Part shown: one piece after another, positions 18,130-26,415 of the stretch
How the letters are laid out: every line of letters begins with the position of its first letter
How positions within the stretch are numbered: the first letter of the stretch is position 1
Origin: Candidatus Rokuibacteriota bacterium
Lineage (GTDB): Bacteria > Methylomirabilota > Methylomirabilia > Rokubacteriales > CSP1-6
Reading direction: 5' to 3'
DNA length: 64,000 nucleotides
Assembly (NCBI GenBank): GCA_003221695.1
Contig: QHSX01000038.1
Coordinates: 1 to 64,000, forward strand
Translations under genes and position numbers: made by a program
The notes under the pieces: model-generated
Told to the model about the DNA's origin: nothing
The model's database searches: none
The model's input: the letters and a program-made list of their open reading frames with translations, nothing else

Positions 18130-18190
18130 GGCCAGGTCTGCCTGTCGAGAGGGCACCTCACGAACGGGGGAGCCGGGACGTTTACCTGGT

Positions 18191-18895
18191 GTGAGCCAGA
18201 AACGCTTCAGGATGCTCGACTGGACTGGCCTCTCGACGCACCTCGATGACCATGGCTGGGCGATGGTCGAGAAGCTTCTGACCGCCGACGAGTGTGAAAC
18301 GATCGCCGGTCTCTACGATGACGACGGCCGGTTCCGGAGCCATGTGGTCATGGCGCGGCACGGCTTCGGACGCGGTGAATACAAGTACTTCACGTATCCG
18401 CTGCCGGACATCGTCGCCGATCTGCGCACGGCGATCTATCCGAATCTGGCGCCGATCGCCAATCGCTGGAACGGGTCGATGGGGATCGATGTCAGCTATC
18501 CGGACGCGCATGCCGATTTCATCGCGCGCTGCCACAAGGCGGGGCAGACGCGGCCAACGCCGCTCCTGTTGCGATACGCCGCGGGCGACTACAATGCTCT
18601 CCACCAGGATCTTTACGGCGAGCATGTCTTTCCGCTGCAGATGACGATTCTCCTGTCGGAGCCCGAACAGGATTTCACCGGCGGAGAATTCGTGCTGACC
18701 GAGCAGCGCCCACGCATGCAATCGCGGGCCGAGGTGGTGCCGTTGCGTCGGGGCGATGCCGTGGTGTTCGCGGTGCACCATCGCCCCGTGCACGGCACGC
18801 GCGGAACCTATCGTGTCAATATGCGGCACGGAGTGAGCCGACTGCGATCCGGACATCGCCACACCGTGGGCGTGATCTTTCACGACGCGACATGA
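18191..18895 (+). CDS. 2-oxoglutarate-Fe(II) oxygenase
   Basis: A 234-residue oxygenase with the iron ligands His138 and Asp140 in NALHQDLYG, distal His201 in PVHGTRG, and Arg208 (YRVNMRHGVSR) to hold 2-oxoglutarate. The internal TGGEFVLTEQRPR strand is typical of prolyl-hydroxylase-like dioxygenases. The start is a GTG at 18191. It is the first of five tightly packed plus-strand genes and overlaps alkB by 4 nt, so a role in repair or protection against alkylation is plausible. The substrate is unknown. Confidence 0.85.
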   Translation: MSQKRFRMLDWTGLSTHLDDHGWAMVEKLLTADECETIAGLYDDDGRFRSHVVMARHGFGRGEYKYFTYPLPDIVADLRTAIYPNLAPIANRWNGSMGIDVSYPDAHADFIARCHKAGQTRPTPLLLRYAAGDYNALHQDLYGEHVFPLQMTILLSEPEQDFTGGEFVLTEQRPRMQSRAEVVPLRRGDAVVFAVHHRPVHGTRGTYRVNMRHGVSRLRSGHRHTVGVIFHDAT

Positions 18896-19533
18896 TCCCG
18901 GACTTGTTCGAGGGTGAGCGCCGGGACGTGCCGCTCGCGCCGGGCGCGATATTGCTGGGTGGGTTCGCGCTGCCCTTCGAGGGACCCCTCGTCGCCGCGT
19001 TGGGGCGGGTCGTGGAGCGTGCGCCGTTTCGCCACATGGTCACGCCTGGGGGCCATCGGATGTCCGTTGCGATGACGAACTGCGGGGCAGCCGGCTGGGT
19101 CACCGATCGAACCGGGTACCGCTACGACGGCCATGACCCGGAGAGCGGGCGTCGCTGGCCGCCGATGCCCGACGTGTTCGCCGACCTCGCTGTCCAGGCG
19201 GCAGCGCGGGCGGGATTCGACGGCTTCGCTCCCGACGCGTGTCTCGTCAACCGATACGAGCCTGGAACCCGCCTGTCGCTCCACCAGGACAAGAACGAGC
19301 GGGATTTCGAGGCGCCGATCGTGTCGGTCTCGCTCGGACTGCCGGCCGTCTTCTTGTTCGGCGGATCACATCGAGCCGATACGCCACGTCGCGTCCCGCT
19401 GGCTCATGGCGACGTGGTGGTCTGGGGAGGTCCCGCCAGACTTCGGTATCACGGCGTCATGCCGCTCGAGCCAGGACATCATCCCTTGACGGGCGGGCAC
19501 CGTATCAACCTGACGTTCCGAAAGGCGACCTGA
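18892..19533 (+). CDS. alkB: DNA oxidative demethylase AlkB
   Basis: A 213-residue protein whose active-site residues fall at the same numbers as in E. coli AlkB: His131 and Asp133 (LSLHQDKNERDF), His187 (RYHGVMPL) and Arg204 (HRINLTFR). The N-terminal nucleotide-recognition lid includes SVAMTNCGAAGW and the WPPMPDVF segment. It removes methyl groups from 1-methyladenine and 3-methylcytosine using Fe(II) and 2-oxoglutarate. It is translationally coupled to the preceding oxygenase and stands in an operon with ogt. Confidence 0.95.
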   Translation: MIPDLFEGERRDVPLAPGAILLGGFALPFEGPLVAALGRVVERAPFRHMVTPGGHRMSVAMTNCGAAGWVTDRTGYRYDGHDPESGRRWPPMPDVFADLAVQAAARAGFDGFAPDACLVNRYEPGTRLSLHQDKNERDFEAPIVSVSLGLPAVFLFGGSHRADTPRRVPLAHGDVVVWGGPARLRYHGVMPLEPGHHPLTGGHRINLTFRKAT

Positions 19534-19537
19534 TTCC

Positions 19538-19999
19538 GTGGATAGACGGCAACTCCTGCGACGACTCGACACGGCGTGGAGGGCATTCGAGGAGTCGTAC
19601 GCCGGCTTGTCAGACGCGCAGCTGATGAAGCCCGGCGTCACGGGCGACTGGTCGGTCCGAGACATCCTCGCGCACGTGAGCACGTGGGAAGAGGAGGCGT
19701 TGACGCACCTGCCGCTCATTCTCGAGGGCGGCACGCCACCGCGGTACTCCGTCAGGTACGGCGGCATCGATGTCTTCAACGCCCGCATGACGGAGCAGAA
19801 AGCGCGCCTGTCGCTCTCCGCGGTGCGACGGCAACTGGACGCGACCCATCGCCGGCTCATCGACTTCATCCAGAGGGCGCCCGAAGGTCAGCTCAGCCGC
19901 GAGACGCGCTTCCGTCGTCGCCTACGGCTCGACACGTACAGCCACTACCCGCAGCACGCCGGGGCGATACGGCAATGGCGACGAAACGTGTCGGTGTGA
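19538..19999 (+). CDS. ClbS/DfsB-like (DinB superfamily) protein
   Basis: A 153-residue four-helix-bundle protein beginning MDRRQLLRRLDTAWRAFEESY (GTG start), with WSVRDILAHVSTWEEEAL carrying the conserved histidine and a C-terminal DTYSHYPQHAGAIRQW containing the second histidine pair. ClbS/DfsB proteins protect DNA against colibactin-type or other alkylating agents. It starts 4 nt after alkB and overlaps the sigma factor gene by 25 nt. The name is by family resemblance; metal binding or hydrolase activity is not shown. Confidence 0.82.
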   Translation: MDRRQLLRRLDTAWRAFEESYAGLSDAQLMKPGVTGDWSVRDILAHVSTWEEEALTHLPLILEGGTPPRYSVRYGGIDVFNARMTEQKARLSLSAVRRQLDATHRRLIDFIQRAPEGQLSRETRFRRRLRLDTYSHYPQHAGAIRQWRRNVSV

Positions 20000-20475
20000 G
20001 CCCGCAGCCCTTCGAGGAGATCGTGGCCGAGCACGGGCCCACCGTGCTGCGCGTGTGCCGAGCCATCCTGGGGCGGGTGGACGCCGAGGATGCGTGGTCG
20101 GAGACATTCCTCGCCGCATTGCGCGCCTATCCGCGCCTGCGCGCGAACAGCAACATCGAGGCGTGGCTCGTGACGATCGCACACCGCAAGGCGCTCGACC
20201 ACCTGCGCGCATCGCGTCGCCTTGTCGTGACCGACGAGCTGCCGGAGCGCCCCGCGAGGGACGGCAGCCCTGAGGGCTGGGAGTCCGGTCTGTGGGAGGC
20301 TCTCGAGGCGCTGCCGCTCAAACAGCGGCAGACGATTGCCTACCACTACCTGGTGGGGATGCCCTACCTGCAGGTCGCCGAGATCGTGGGCGGCAGTGAG
20401 GACGCCGCCAGGCGAGCCGCGGCAGACGGCATCGCCGCCTTGCGAAAGACGTTTCCGAAAGGAGAGTCCCGATGA
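19975..20475 (+). CDS. ECF-type RNA polymerase sigma factor
   Basis: About 166 residues from the ATG at 19975. Region 2 is EDAWSETFLAALRAYPRLRANSNIEAWLVTIAHRKALDHLR and region 4 is LPLKQRQTIAYHYLVGMPYLQVAEIVGG. No anti-sigma gene is adjacent. It is embedded between the DfsB-like gene (25-nt overlap) and ogt (4-nt overlap), so it probably controls its own alkylation-repair operon, an arrangement different from the Ada-based adaptive response. The inducing signal is not evident. Confidence 0.88.
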   Translation: MATKRVGVSPQPFEEIVAEHGPTVLRVCRAILGRVDAEDAWSETFLAALRAYPRLRANSNIEAWLVTIAHRKALDHLRASRRLVVTDELPERPARDGSPEGWESGLWEALEALPLKQRQTIAYHYLVGMPYLQVAEIVGGSEDAARRAAADGIAALRKTFPKGESR

Positions 20476-21077
20476 TGAAGGAGCGCGATCTGTTCGCCGC
20501 GTTGCCCACCATCGACGAAGCGGTGAGCCGGAGGCTGCACCAGCGCCTGGTGGACGCCGCGAGCGCCGCCGGTCTCCTCGACGTCGCCTACCGCACCATC
20601 GAGACCCCCGTGGGCACGCTGCTGTTGGCGGCCACCCCGAAGGGTCTGGTCCGGGTCGCATACGCGAGCGAGGACCATGACCTCGTCCTGGAGCGCCTCG
20701 CCCGCGACGTGAGCCCGCGCATTCTGCGGGCCCCTGCGCGCCTGGACCGCGTTGCCCGGGAGATCGAGGAGTATTTCGCGCGGCGACGCAGCACGTTCGA
20801 CACGCCGCTGGATCTGCGGCTCTCGCACGGCTTCCGCCGTACGGTCCTCTCGCACCTGCCGGAGATCGGCTACGGGAAGACCGCCAGCTATGCCGCGGTC
20901 GCGAAGGCGGCTGGCCGCCCGAAGGCGGTGCGCGCCGTGGGCAGCGCCTGCGCAACCAACCCGCTGCCCGTCGTGGTGCCCTGTCACCGCGTCGTGCGGA
21001 GCGACGGCACCATCGGACAGTACGTCGGTGGCGTCGAAGCCAAGCACATGCTGCTCGCGCTGGAGTCGGCCGCCTGA
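20472..21077 (+). CDS. ogt: Methylated-DNA-[protein]-cysteine S-methyltransferase
   Basis: A 201-residue suicide methyltransferase. The acceptor motif VVPCHRVVRSDG (Cys171) is preceded by the helix-turn-helix finger GKTASYAAVAKAAGRPKAVRAVGSACATNPLP. It transfers methyl groups from O6-methylguanine to its own cysteine. The N terminus carries about 35 extra residues before the usual YRTIETPVGTLLLAAT start. It is the last gene of the alkylation-damage operon. Confidence 0.94.
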   Translation: MMKERDLFAALPTIDEAVSRRLHQRLVDAASAAGLLDVAYRTIETPVGTLLLAATPKGLVRVAYASEDHDLVLERLARDVSPRILRAPARLDRVAREIEEYFARRRSTFDTPLDLRLSHGFRRTVLSHLPEIGYGKTASYAAVAKAAGRPKAVRAVGSACATNPLPVVVPCHRVVRSDGTIGQYVGGVEAKHMLLALESAA

Positions 21078-21103
21078 GCCCCCGTGCGAAGTAGAACGAG
21101 AGC

Positions 21104-22066
21104 CTATCCGCCGCCGCGCGGCGGGAAGTCCTTCGGGGTGACGAGGCTGTTGGCGTCGGTGAGATCGAGCACGGTCTCCTTGCCGGCGCCGACCACCACC
21201 CGGATCTCCCAGAGCTTGACCCCCGCGCTCCGACCCACGACACGGTAGGCGCCGGCCGGGAGGTCTGACATCCTGTAGGGCCGCCCGAGGCCGATATGCA
21301 ACCGGAACCTCTGGCCCTTCGTGGAGGCGTCATCGCCGTTGAACCGCAGCTCGAGCGAAACGTTCTGGGCATCGGGGCTCACGCCCGACCACGCGGTCGT
21401 GCCATTGATCGATCCGACGCCGGCCGGCGCCGGCTGACCTTCCGCTCCCGGCATGGGCGACACCGTCACGCTCCGCCGGCCGGGCGAAGCCTCCGCATCG
21501 GACACACGCTCGGCCGCCGCCAGCCATGCACGCGCCATGGCGACCTCGGGTGCTCGGTGCTCGACGACCCAGCGGAACTGCTCGCTGGCCTCGTCGTGCC
21601 GGTCGAGGCGGCTCAGCGCGGAGCCCAGGGCGAACCGGAGCTTGAGATCGTCCGGGGTCGCCTTGAGCGCTTCACGGTATTTCGCGACGGCCGCGGCGTA
21701 GTCGCCGCGGCTCGAGGCCGCGTCTCCCTCCTCGCGGGGAGACGGGGCCACGACGGTGGGCGTCGACGCCGGCGCCGGGGGAGTTGGGGAACCGCTGCGC
21801 CCGGACACCAGCTTCGCCGCGAGAAGAGTTGCCAGAGTGCGCGTCACCGTGAACCGGAGCGTGAGGTCGTGCGGCGCCGTCCGGGACGCTTCCCGGTACT
21901 TCGCGAGCGCCGCGGCGTAATCGCCGCGGCTCCAGGCCGCATCTCCCTCCTGGCGAGCAGACGGGGCCGCGGCGGCTGGCGACTGCGCCGGCGCCCGGCG
22001 GTTTGGACCACTGCACCCGAACGCCAGGGCCGCCGCGAGCATGGCGGCCAGTGCGCGCATCGCCAT
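21104..22066 (-). CDS. TPR-like lipoprotein following the minor pilin genes
   Basis: A 320-residue secreted protein: signal peptide with lipobox LAFGC (Cys18), two copies of a TPR-like unit (residues 36-80 and 109-153, both with EGDAA-SRGDYAAA-AKYREA), a low-complexity proline/alanine linker, and a C-terminal beta-rich domain (RFRLHIGLGRPYRMSDLPAGAYRV) that resembles carboxypeptidase-regulatory-like domains. It begins at the base after the PilX-like gene ends, so it belongs to the pilin operon. It may help assemble or anchor the pilus, occupying the slot where pilY1 often stands. Confidence 0.75.
   Translation of the reverse strand: MAMRALAAMLAAALAFGCSGPNRRAPAQSPAAAAPSARQEGDAAWSRGDYAAALAKYREASRTAPHDLTLRFTVTRTLATLLAAKLVSGRSGSPTPPAPASTPTVVAPSPREEGDAASSRGDYAAAVAKYREALKATPDDLKLRFALGSALSRLDRHDEASEQFRWVVEHRAPEVAMARAWLAAAERVSDAEASPGRRSVTVSPMPGAEGQPAPAGVGSINGTTAWSGVSPDAQNVSLELRFNGDDASTKGQRFRLHIGLGRPYRMSDLPAGAYRVVGRSAGVKLWEIRVVVGAGKETVLDLTDANSLVTPKDFPPRGGG
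21608..21742 (-). repeat. Second copy of internal duplication in the lipoprotein gene
   Basis: This 135-bp stretch encodes residues 109-153 and matches the upstream copy in protein (REEGDAASSRGDYAAAVAKY) and largely in DNA. The copies flank a proline-rich linker. Confidence 0.8.
21827..21961 (-). repeat. First copy of internal duplication in the lipoprotein gene
   Basis: This 135-bp stretch encodes residues 36-80 (ARQEGDAAWSRGDYAAALAK) and is the partner of the copy at 21608-21742. The retained DNA similarity suggests a recent duplication. Confidence 0.8.
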
Positions 22067-23392
22067 CTACTGATCCGTCCAGCTGTACGGCCTCACGAGC
22101 CGGCGACCGATGCCGTCCTGGACCAGATCCAGCGCCTCCTTGCTGAACAGAAGCTTGGCGTTGCCTCTAATGTCGCCTTCGAGGTTCGTGGACCCGTCGC
22201 TGTGGAGCTCGTTGACGATGGTGGCGCCGTACACCGCCTGGTTCCCGCCGCCCCGATATCGGAGGCCGATGTTGTTGCCGGTGGCGATGATCGACCCGTT
22301 CCAGCGGAAGCTCCCGTTGATGTCCGCGTTGCCGTTCTCGATGATGAGGATACCCGTGCCGGTGCTCGTCCCCGAGACGTCGAGCGAGGTGAACTGGGTG
22401 TTGAGGTCGGTCAGATCGCCCTTGATATAGATGACCTTCGGCTTCGACGTCGTGCCCCAGCAGGTGGAGCTGTTCCAGTTGGTCGAGCAGGTGGACCCGA
22501 TGCCGCTGATCGAGTGCGTGTTGCCCGGGCTCGTGTTGATGGTGATGTCGGCGTACGCCTTGAGTGCGTTGACGTAGTCGGTGACCATCTGTGATGTGAG
22601 GGCGCCGTCCGACTGGACGGCGCCGGCGCCGGTCGTCGTCGCCGGCGGGTTGCTCGAGCTGGTCTCGTCCCTCCCGCGGACGTCGTTCTGCTGGTTGTTG
22701 GCCAAGGCGTTCTCGACCTGGGTCTCGAGCGCTGGAAGACTGCCGTTGACCGAGATCCCATAGACGGCGTTGGCGGTGCCGGTCGGTGAGGTGCTGTCGC
22801 TCATCTTCCAGTCCCGCCCGTCGATCGCGAAGCTCGAGCCGCTGAAGTTCACGTCGGCCTGGACGCCCGGGAAGGCGAGCGCTGCGTTCATCGAGGGGAT
22901 GACCACCTTCGAGACCGCGACGGTGATCGTCCGTGTCGCGTCCCCGAAGGCGCCGGTCGAGGTGACGATGACCTTGTCGTTGGTGTCGTTCGTCGCGTTG
23001 GCGCCGCTCTCCACCGCCACGCCGGTGATCTTGTTGTCGCCGGCCCTGCAGTCGTTGCGGACCCGGACGGTGAAGGTTCCGTCCGCGCTCGTCAGCCCGG
23101 GAAGCGTCGAGTCCGCCGTGCCGAGGATGGCCCCCGTGGTGCAGGTGGCTCCCACCAGGTACGCGTTCCAGGAGGTGATATTCGTGGCCAGCGTATCGTA
23201 GGCGTACTCGATTCCCGCCTCGGCCACGTGCCGCGCCCGAACCGTGCCGCGGTGATTCTTGGAGATCTGCGGCTCGAACGCGCTCACCGAGAGGAACGTC
23301 AGCACGAGCCCGGTGAGGGTCAACAGGACCATCACGGCCAGGACGAGCGCCACGCCCCGTTCGTCGGCGACGACCTTCTGCCATCTGCGCAT
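22067..23392 (-). CDS. PilX-like minor pilin / type IV pilus assembly protein
   Basis: About 441 residues from the ATG at 23392, which has a GGAGG site upstream; in-frame ATGs at 23422 and 23425 overlap pilW and are less likely. The N terminus RGVALVLAVMVLLTLTGLVL is the PilX_N hydrophobic helix, followed by ISKNHRGTVRARHVAEAGIEYA. The rest is a large serine/threonine/asparagine-rich passenger of beta character, much longer than classical PilX, ending in a repeat-like section with SIIATGNNIGLRYRGGGNQA. It probably forms part of the pilus tip complex. Confidence 0.82.
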   Translation of the reverse strand: MRRWQKVVADERGVALVLAVMVLLTLTGLVLTFLSVSAFEPQISKNHRGTVRARHVAEAGIEYAYDTLATNITSWNAYLVGATCTTGAILGTADSTLPGLTSADGTFTVRVRNDCRAGDNKITGVAVESGANATNDTNDKVIVTSTGAFGDATRTITVAVSKVVIPSMNAALAFPGVQADVNFSGSSFAIDGRDWKMSDSTSPTGTANAVYGISVNGSLPALETQVENALANNQQNDVRGRDETSSSNPPATTTGAGAVQSDGALTSQMVTDYVNALKAYADITINTSPGNTHSISGIGSTCSTNWNSSTCWGTTSKPKVIYIKGDLTDLNTQFTSLDVSGTSTGTGILIIENGNADINGSFRWNGSIIATGNNIGLRYRGGGNQAVYGATIVNELHSDGSTNLEGDIRGNAKLLFSKEALDLVQDGIGRRLVRPYSWTDQ

Positions 23393-23421
23393 TGTTCTCC
23401 CTCCGCACGGCCCGGTCGCCA

Positions 23422-24045
23422 TCATCGGTTCCTCACGCGCACCGAGTCCGTCATCGTGACCAGGACCCGCCCTTGTTGTGTCGCCGCCGGCTGGTTCTGG
23501 GGCTGGGTCGTGAGCGTGACGACGATCGTCCGGATATTGGCGGCCGTTGCCGTTGTCGCGCCGGTGCTGTCCTGATACGTGAACGTCAGGCTGTTGATCC
23601 CCGTGGCGAGCGTCACGGCGGACGCGTCGACCCCGACCTCCTGTCTGGTGAGCGCCCCGCTGGAGAACGCGTAGACGATCTGCTCACCGTGGACATTGCC
23701 GTCGGCGTCCGTGACGGTGCCCGTCGTATTGATGGCGCCGTCGCCGTCCCAGTCGTTCTGGACGGTGAATCCGGTCCCGGTCTGCGCGGCGATCGCGGTG
23801 AATGGCGGGGTGGCGGTGCACGTCGGACAGTACCCCGCGTTGCGGACCTCCCTGACTATCTGCGCGATCGCCATGCGGGCGGTCTGCTGCGCCTCGACCT
23901 GGTTCGAGCCGACCAGATAACTCTCCTGTCCGGTCTGGAGCGTGACGAACAGGCCGGCCATCACGAAGGCGATGATCACGCACGCGACCAGCAGCTCGGC
24001 CAGGGTGAAGCCGTACTCGGTCTTGAGATGGTCGAGTCGTTTCAT
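23422..24045 (-). CDS. pilW: PilW-like minor pilin
   Basis: A 207-residue prepilin with the class III leader and hydrophobic helix KTEYGFTLAELLVACVIIAF, cleaved before Phe by the prepilin peptidase, then QQTARMAIAQIVREVRNAGY, typical of PilW. The C-terminal domain is small and beta-rich. It lies between the pilV-like gene (9 nt) and the pilX-like gene (29 nt) in the usual minor pilin order. Confidence 0.85.
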   Translation of the reverse strand: MKRLDHLKTEYGFTLAELLVACVIIAFVMAGLFVTLQTGQESYLVGSNQVEAQQTARMAIAQIVREVRNAGYCPTCTATPPFTAIAAQTGTGFTVQNDWDGDGAINTTGTVTDADGNVHGEQIVYAFSSGALTRQEVGVDASAVTLATGINSLTFTYQDSTGATTATAANIRTIVVTLTTQPQNQPAATQQGRVLVTMTDSVRVRNR

Positions 24046-24054
24046 CGGGGCGCC

Positions 24055-24510
24055 TCAGGTCCGGGACGCGACCATGGTGAGCAGGTGCACCCGCCGCTCC
24101 TGGTCGAGCTGACCTTGTCCCGTGACGGGCTTATAGAACACCGACACCTGGACCAGCTTGCAGTTGGCCGTGCACGTCCCGCCGGGGTTGTCGGTTACGG
24201 TGGTGACGCGCTGGTAGAAACCCGCCGTCACCGTGCCGGTGCAGGCAGCCCCTGTCGACGGGCAGTACTCCGTCGTCGTCCCCGCGCTCAGGGTGGCGTT
24301 CGTCCAGTCGACGAGCGCCGTCGCCTTGAGCTGCTCGACCTTCTGCTCCGCCAGAAAGGTCGCCGTCGTCTCGCCCTTGCCGGTCGCCACGCCGCTGGTC
24401 GCGTATTGGAAACCCGTGGCGACAGCCACGAGCCCGATCGAGAGGACCAACGTCGCCACGAGCACCTCGGCCAGCGTGAATCCCCGCTGAGATCTGATGT
24501 GAGACCTCAC
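24055..24510 (-). CDS. pilV: PilV-like minor pilin
   Basis: A 151-residue prepilin starting at GTG 24510, which overlaps the fimT stop by 4 nt (GTGA); a longer open frame to 24762 runs inside fimT and is rejected. The leader and helix SQRGFTLAEVLVATLVLSIG are followed by FLAEQKVEQLKATALVDW, typical of PilV. Cysteines in the C-terminal domain (EYCPSTGAACTG, GGTCTANCKL) may form disulfides. Confidence 0.85.
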   Translation of the reverse strand: MRSHIRSQRGFTLAEVLVATLVLSIGLVAVATGFQYATSGVATGKGETTATFLAEQKVEQLKATALVDWTNATLSAGTTTEYCPSTGAACTGTVTAGFYQRVTTVTDNPGGTCTANCKLVQVSVFYKPVTGQGQLDQERRVHLLTMVASRT

Positions 24511-24980
24511 TGGACGGTCACTCGCCCGGAGGTTGACACGACCACGGTCCGTGTGGCGCCGTCGACCGGGTTGGTCACGGTGAACGAGCCAGCCGGACTC
24601 GCGGTGCCGAGGTTCGCGAACACGACGTTTCCACCCGAGCTGACCTGGAGGGTGTTGGCGAGGCGAATCACGCCCGAACCGTCGGTGCCGGGACCCGTCC
24701 AGATCGTCCCGCCGCAGCCGCCCGTCCTCATGACGATGCCGGTAGAGCTGACCTGAACGCACACCGTCGTGTTTCGGGAAATCGCGATCTGCCTGCCAAG
24801 ATTGACGGCGGCCGCCAACTCCCCCGCGCCGGCCCGGAGCGTCGACGACCTCCAGTAGCTCAGGAACATCGGCGTGGCGAGCACGGCCAAGAGGCCGATC
24901 AGCGCGGCGACCATGCTGAGCTCTGTGAGCGTGAATCCCCTCGCGTCCATGAAGGCCGCCGGACGACGCATCGCTTCCAT
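24507..24980 (-). CDS. fimT: FimT/GspH-like minor pseudopilin
   Basis: About 157 residues from ATG 24980. The prepilin leader and helix are MDARGFTLTELSMVAALIGL, and LAAAVNLGRQIAISRNTTV is the usual FimT/GspH continuation, with a beta C-terminal domain. The start is unsettled: a TTG at 24998 overlaps a possible sigma-54 minus-12 element, and ATGs at 24971 and 24950 are also in frame. It heads the minor pilin operon fimT-pilV-pilW-pilX-lipoprotein. No pilus motor or major pilin is in the window. Confidence 0.83.
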   Translation of the reverse strand: MEAMRRPAAFMDARGFTLTELSMVAALIGLLAVLATPMFLSYWRSSTLRAGAGELAAAVNLGRQIAISRNTTVCVQVSSTGIVMRTGGCGGTIWTGPGTDGSGVIRLANTLQVSSGGNVVFANLGTASPAGSFTVTNPVDGATRTVVVSTSGRVTVQ

Positions 24981-24993
24981 GTCGAGTATCTTC

Positions 24994-25008
24994 AGCAAGG
25001 CCTGTGCC
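24994..25008 (-). promoter_or_regulatory. Possible sigma-54 (minus-24/minus-12) promoter of the pilin operon
   Basis: The minus strand reads GGCACAGGCCTTGCT, with GG and GC separated by the diagnostic 10 nt and a TTGCT minus-12 box. RpoN/PilR control of pilin genes is well known in other bacteria. The site is very close to the proposed start codon, so it supports use of one of the downstream ATGs. The rest of the 25009-25133 gap holds an A-rich run but nothing else I can name. Confidence 0.35.
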
Positions 25009-25133
25009 GCGTGTGCAGGATGCTCAACGCTGCGATTTATCGAGAGAGAGAAAAAAGATCTCGCCGCGCTTGTCAGTCGTGTATTTCCGGATGCCGTTCC
25101 GTCACCTCGGATCGACCTATTCCGGAAGGAGGT

Positions 25134-26387
25134 CTAGCCATGGTCCCTCCGCTGAACTTCGCTCAGGCGCCGCTCGAGAAATCGGCGCTCGGCGTCATTG
25201 GTGACCAGCGCGAGCGCTCGCGCGTAGCTCTTCGCCGCTTCCGCCGAGGATCCGAGGCGGCGCAGCAGATCGGCGCGCGCGGAATGCAGGAGATGATAGC
25301 GATCGAGATCGCCCGCGGCGGCGAGCGCGTCGACGAGGGTGAGCGCCGGCCGGGGGCCGTCCACCATCGCGACGGCCGCGGCTCGGTTCAGGGAAACGAT
25401 GGGGGAGGGCTGCACGCGCTCGAGCACGTCGTAGAGGCGAACGATCTGGGGCCAGTCCGTGTCCTCGGCCCGTGCCGCCTGGCAGTGCAGGGCCGCGATC
25501 GCCGCCTGCAGCGCGTACGGACCCGGGCCGCCGCGCAGGGCCTCCTCGACGAGCGGCAGCGCCTCCTCGATCTGCGCGCGATTCCAGCGGCGACGGTCCT
25601 GCTCCTCGAGGAGAACGAGGTCGCCGGTCAGGTCCAGACGGGCGTCGCGCCGTGAGTCGTGTAGCAGCATGAGGGCGAGGAGGGCCGTCGCCTCCGGCGG
25701 CGGCGGCTCCATCAGTGCCCGCACGAGACGCCCGAGCCGGATGGCCTCGACGCACAGGTCGGTCCTCACGAGCGCCCCGCCGCGCGTGGGCGCGTAGCCT
25801 TCGGTGAAGACGAGGTAGATCACGGTCAGCACCGCGTCGAGCCGAAGCGGCATGTCCGTCGTGTCGGGCACCGTGTATGGAATGCGCGCGTCGCGAATCT
25901 TGCCCTTCGCCCGCACGAGCCGCTGCGCCATGGTCGCGGTGGGCACGAGGAACGCGCGCGCAATCTCGTCCGTCTCGAGGCCGCCCAGCGTGCGGAGGGT
26001 GAGCGCGACCTGGGCCTCGAGCGCCAGCGCCGGATGGCAGCAGGTGAAGATGAGGCGAAGGCGATCGTCGGGAATCTCGTGCGGGTCGTACGGCTCCGCC
26101 ATCGCCTGGCCGAAGCCGGCCGCGGTGTACGCGTCCAGCTTCGCGTCGAGCCGTGCCCGGCGCCGGATGCGGTCGATAGCCTTGTGCCGGGCCGTCTGGA
26201 TGACCCAGGCCCGCGGGAACTCGGGGACACCCGAGGCTCGCCACTGGTCCGCGGCGGCGGCCAAGGCCTCCTGCGCCGCCTCTTCGGCCACATCGAAGTC
26301 ACCGACGAGCCGGATCAAGGTGGCGACGATCCGGCCCCAATCCGATCGATAAAGCGAGTCGACGGCGGCACTTGCATCCGGGGGCAT
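25134..26387 (-). CDS. ECF42-type sigma factor with C-terminal TPR extension
   Basis: A 417-residue sigma factor, much longer than ordinary ECF proteins. Region 2 is FDVAEEAAQEALAAAADQW with FPRAWVIQTARHKAIDRIRR, and region 4 is LGGLETDEIARAFLVPTATMAQRLVRAKG. The remaining C-terminal half is helical, with IYLVFTEGYAPTRG and SLNRAAAVAMVDGP, as in SigI/DUF6596 proteins of group ECF42. These lack anti-sigma factors and are linked to DGPF (YCII-related) genes; such a gene is divergently encoded 73 nt away. The C-terminal domain probably controls activity. Confidence 0.93.
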   Translation of the reverse strand: MPPDASAAVDSLYRSDWGRIVATLIRLVGDFDVAEEAAQEALAAAADQWRASGVPEFPRAWVIQTARHKAIDRIRRRARLDAKLDAYTAAGFGQAMAEPYDPHEIPDDRLRLIFTCCHPALALEAQVALTLRTLGGLETDEIARAFLVPTATMAQRLVRAKGKIRDARIPYTVPDTTDMPLRLDAVLTVIYLVFTEGYAPTRGGALVRTDLCVEAIRLGRLVRALMEPPPPEATALLALMLLHDSRRDARLDLTGDLVLLEEQDRRRWNRAQIEEALPLVEEALRGGPGPYALQAAIAALHCQAARAEDTDWPQIVRLYDVLERVQPSPIVSLNRAAAVAMVDGPRPALTLVDALAAAGDLDRYHLLHSARADLLRRLGSSAEAAKSYARALALVTNDAERRFLERRLSEVQRRDHG

Positions 26388-26415
26388 ACCTCACGTTAGA
26401 TAATTTTTCGAGGGG

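Noticed and set aside
24511-24762. N-terminal extension of the PilV-like frame
   Set aside because: It runs inside fimT in another frame; GTG 24510 places the prepilin leader at the N terminus as required.
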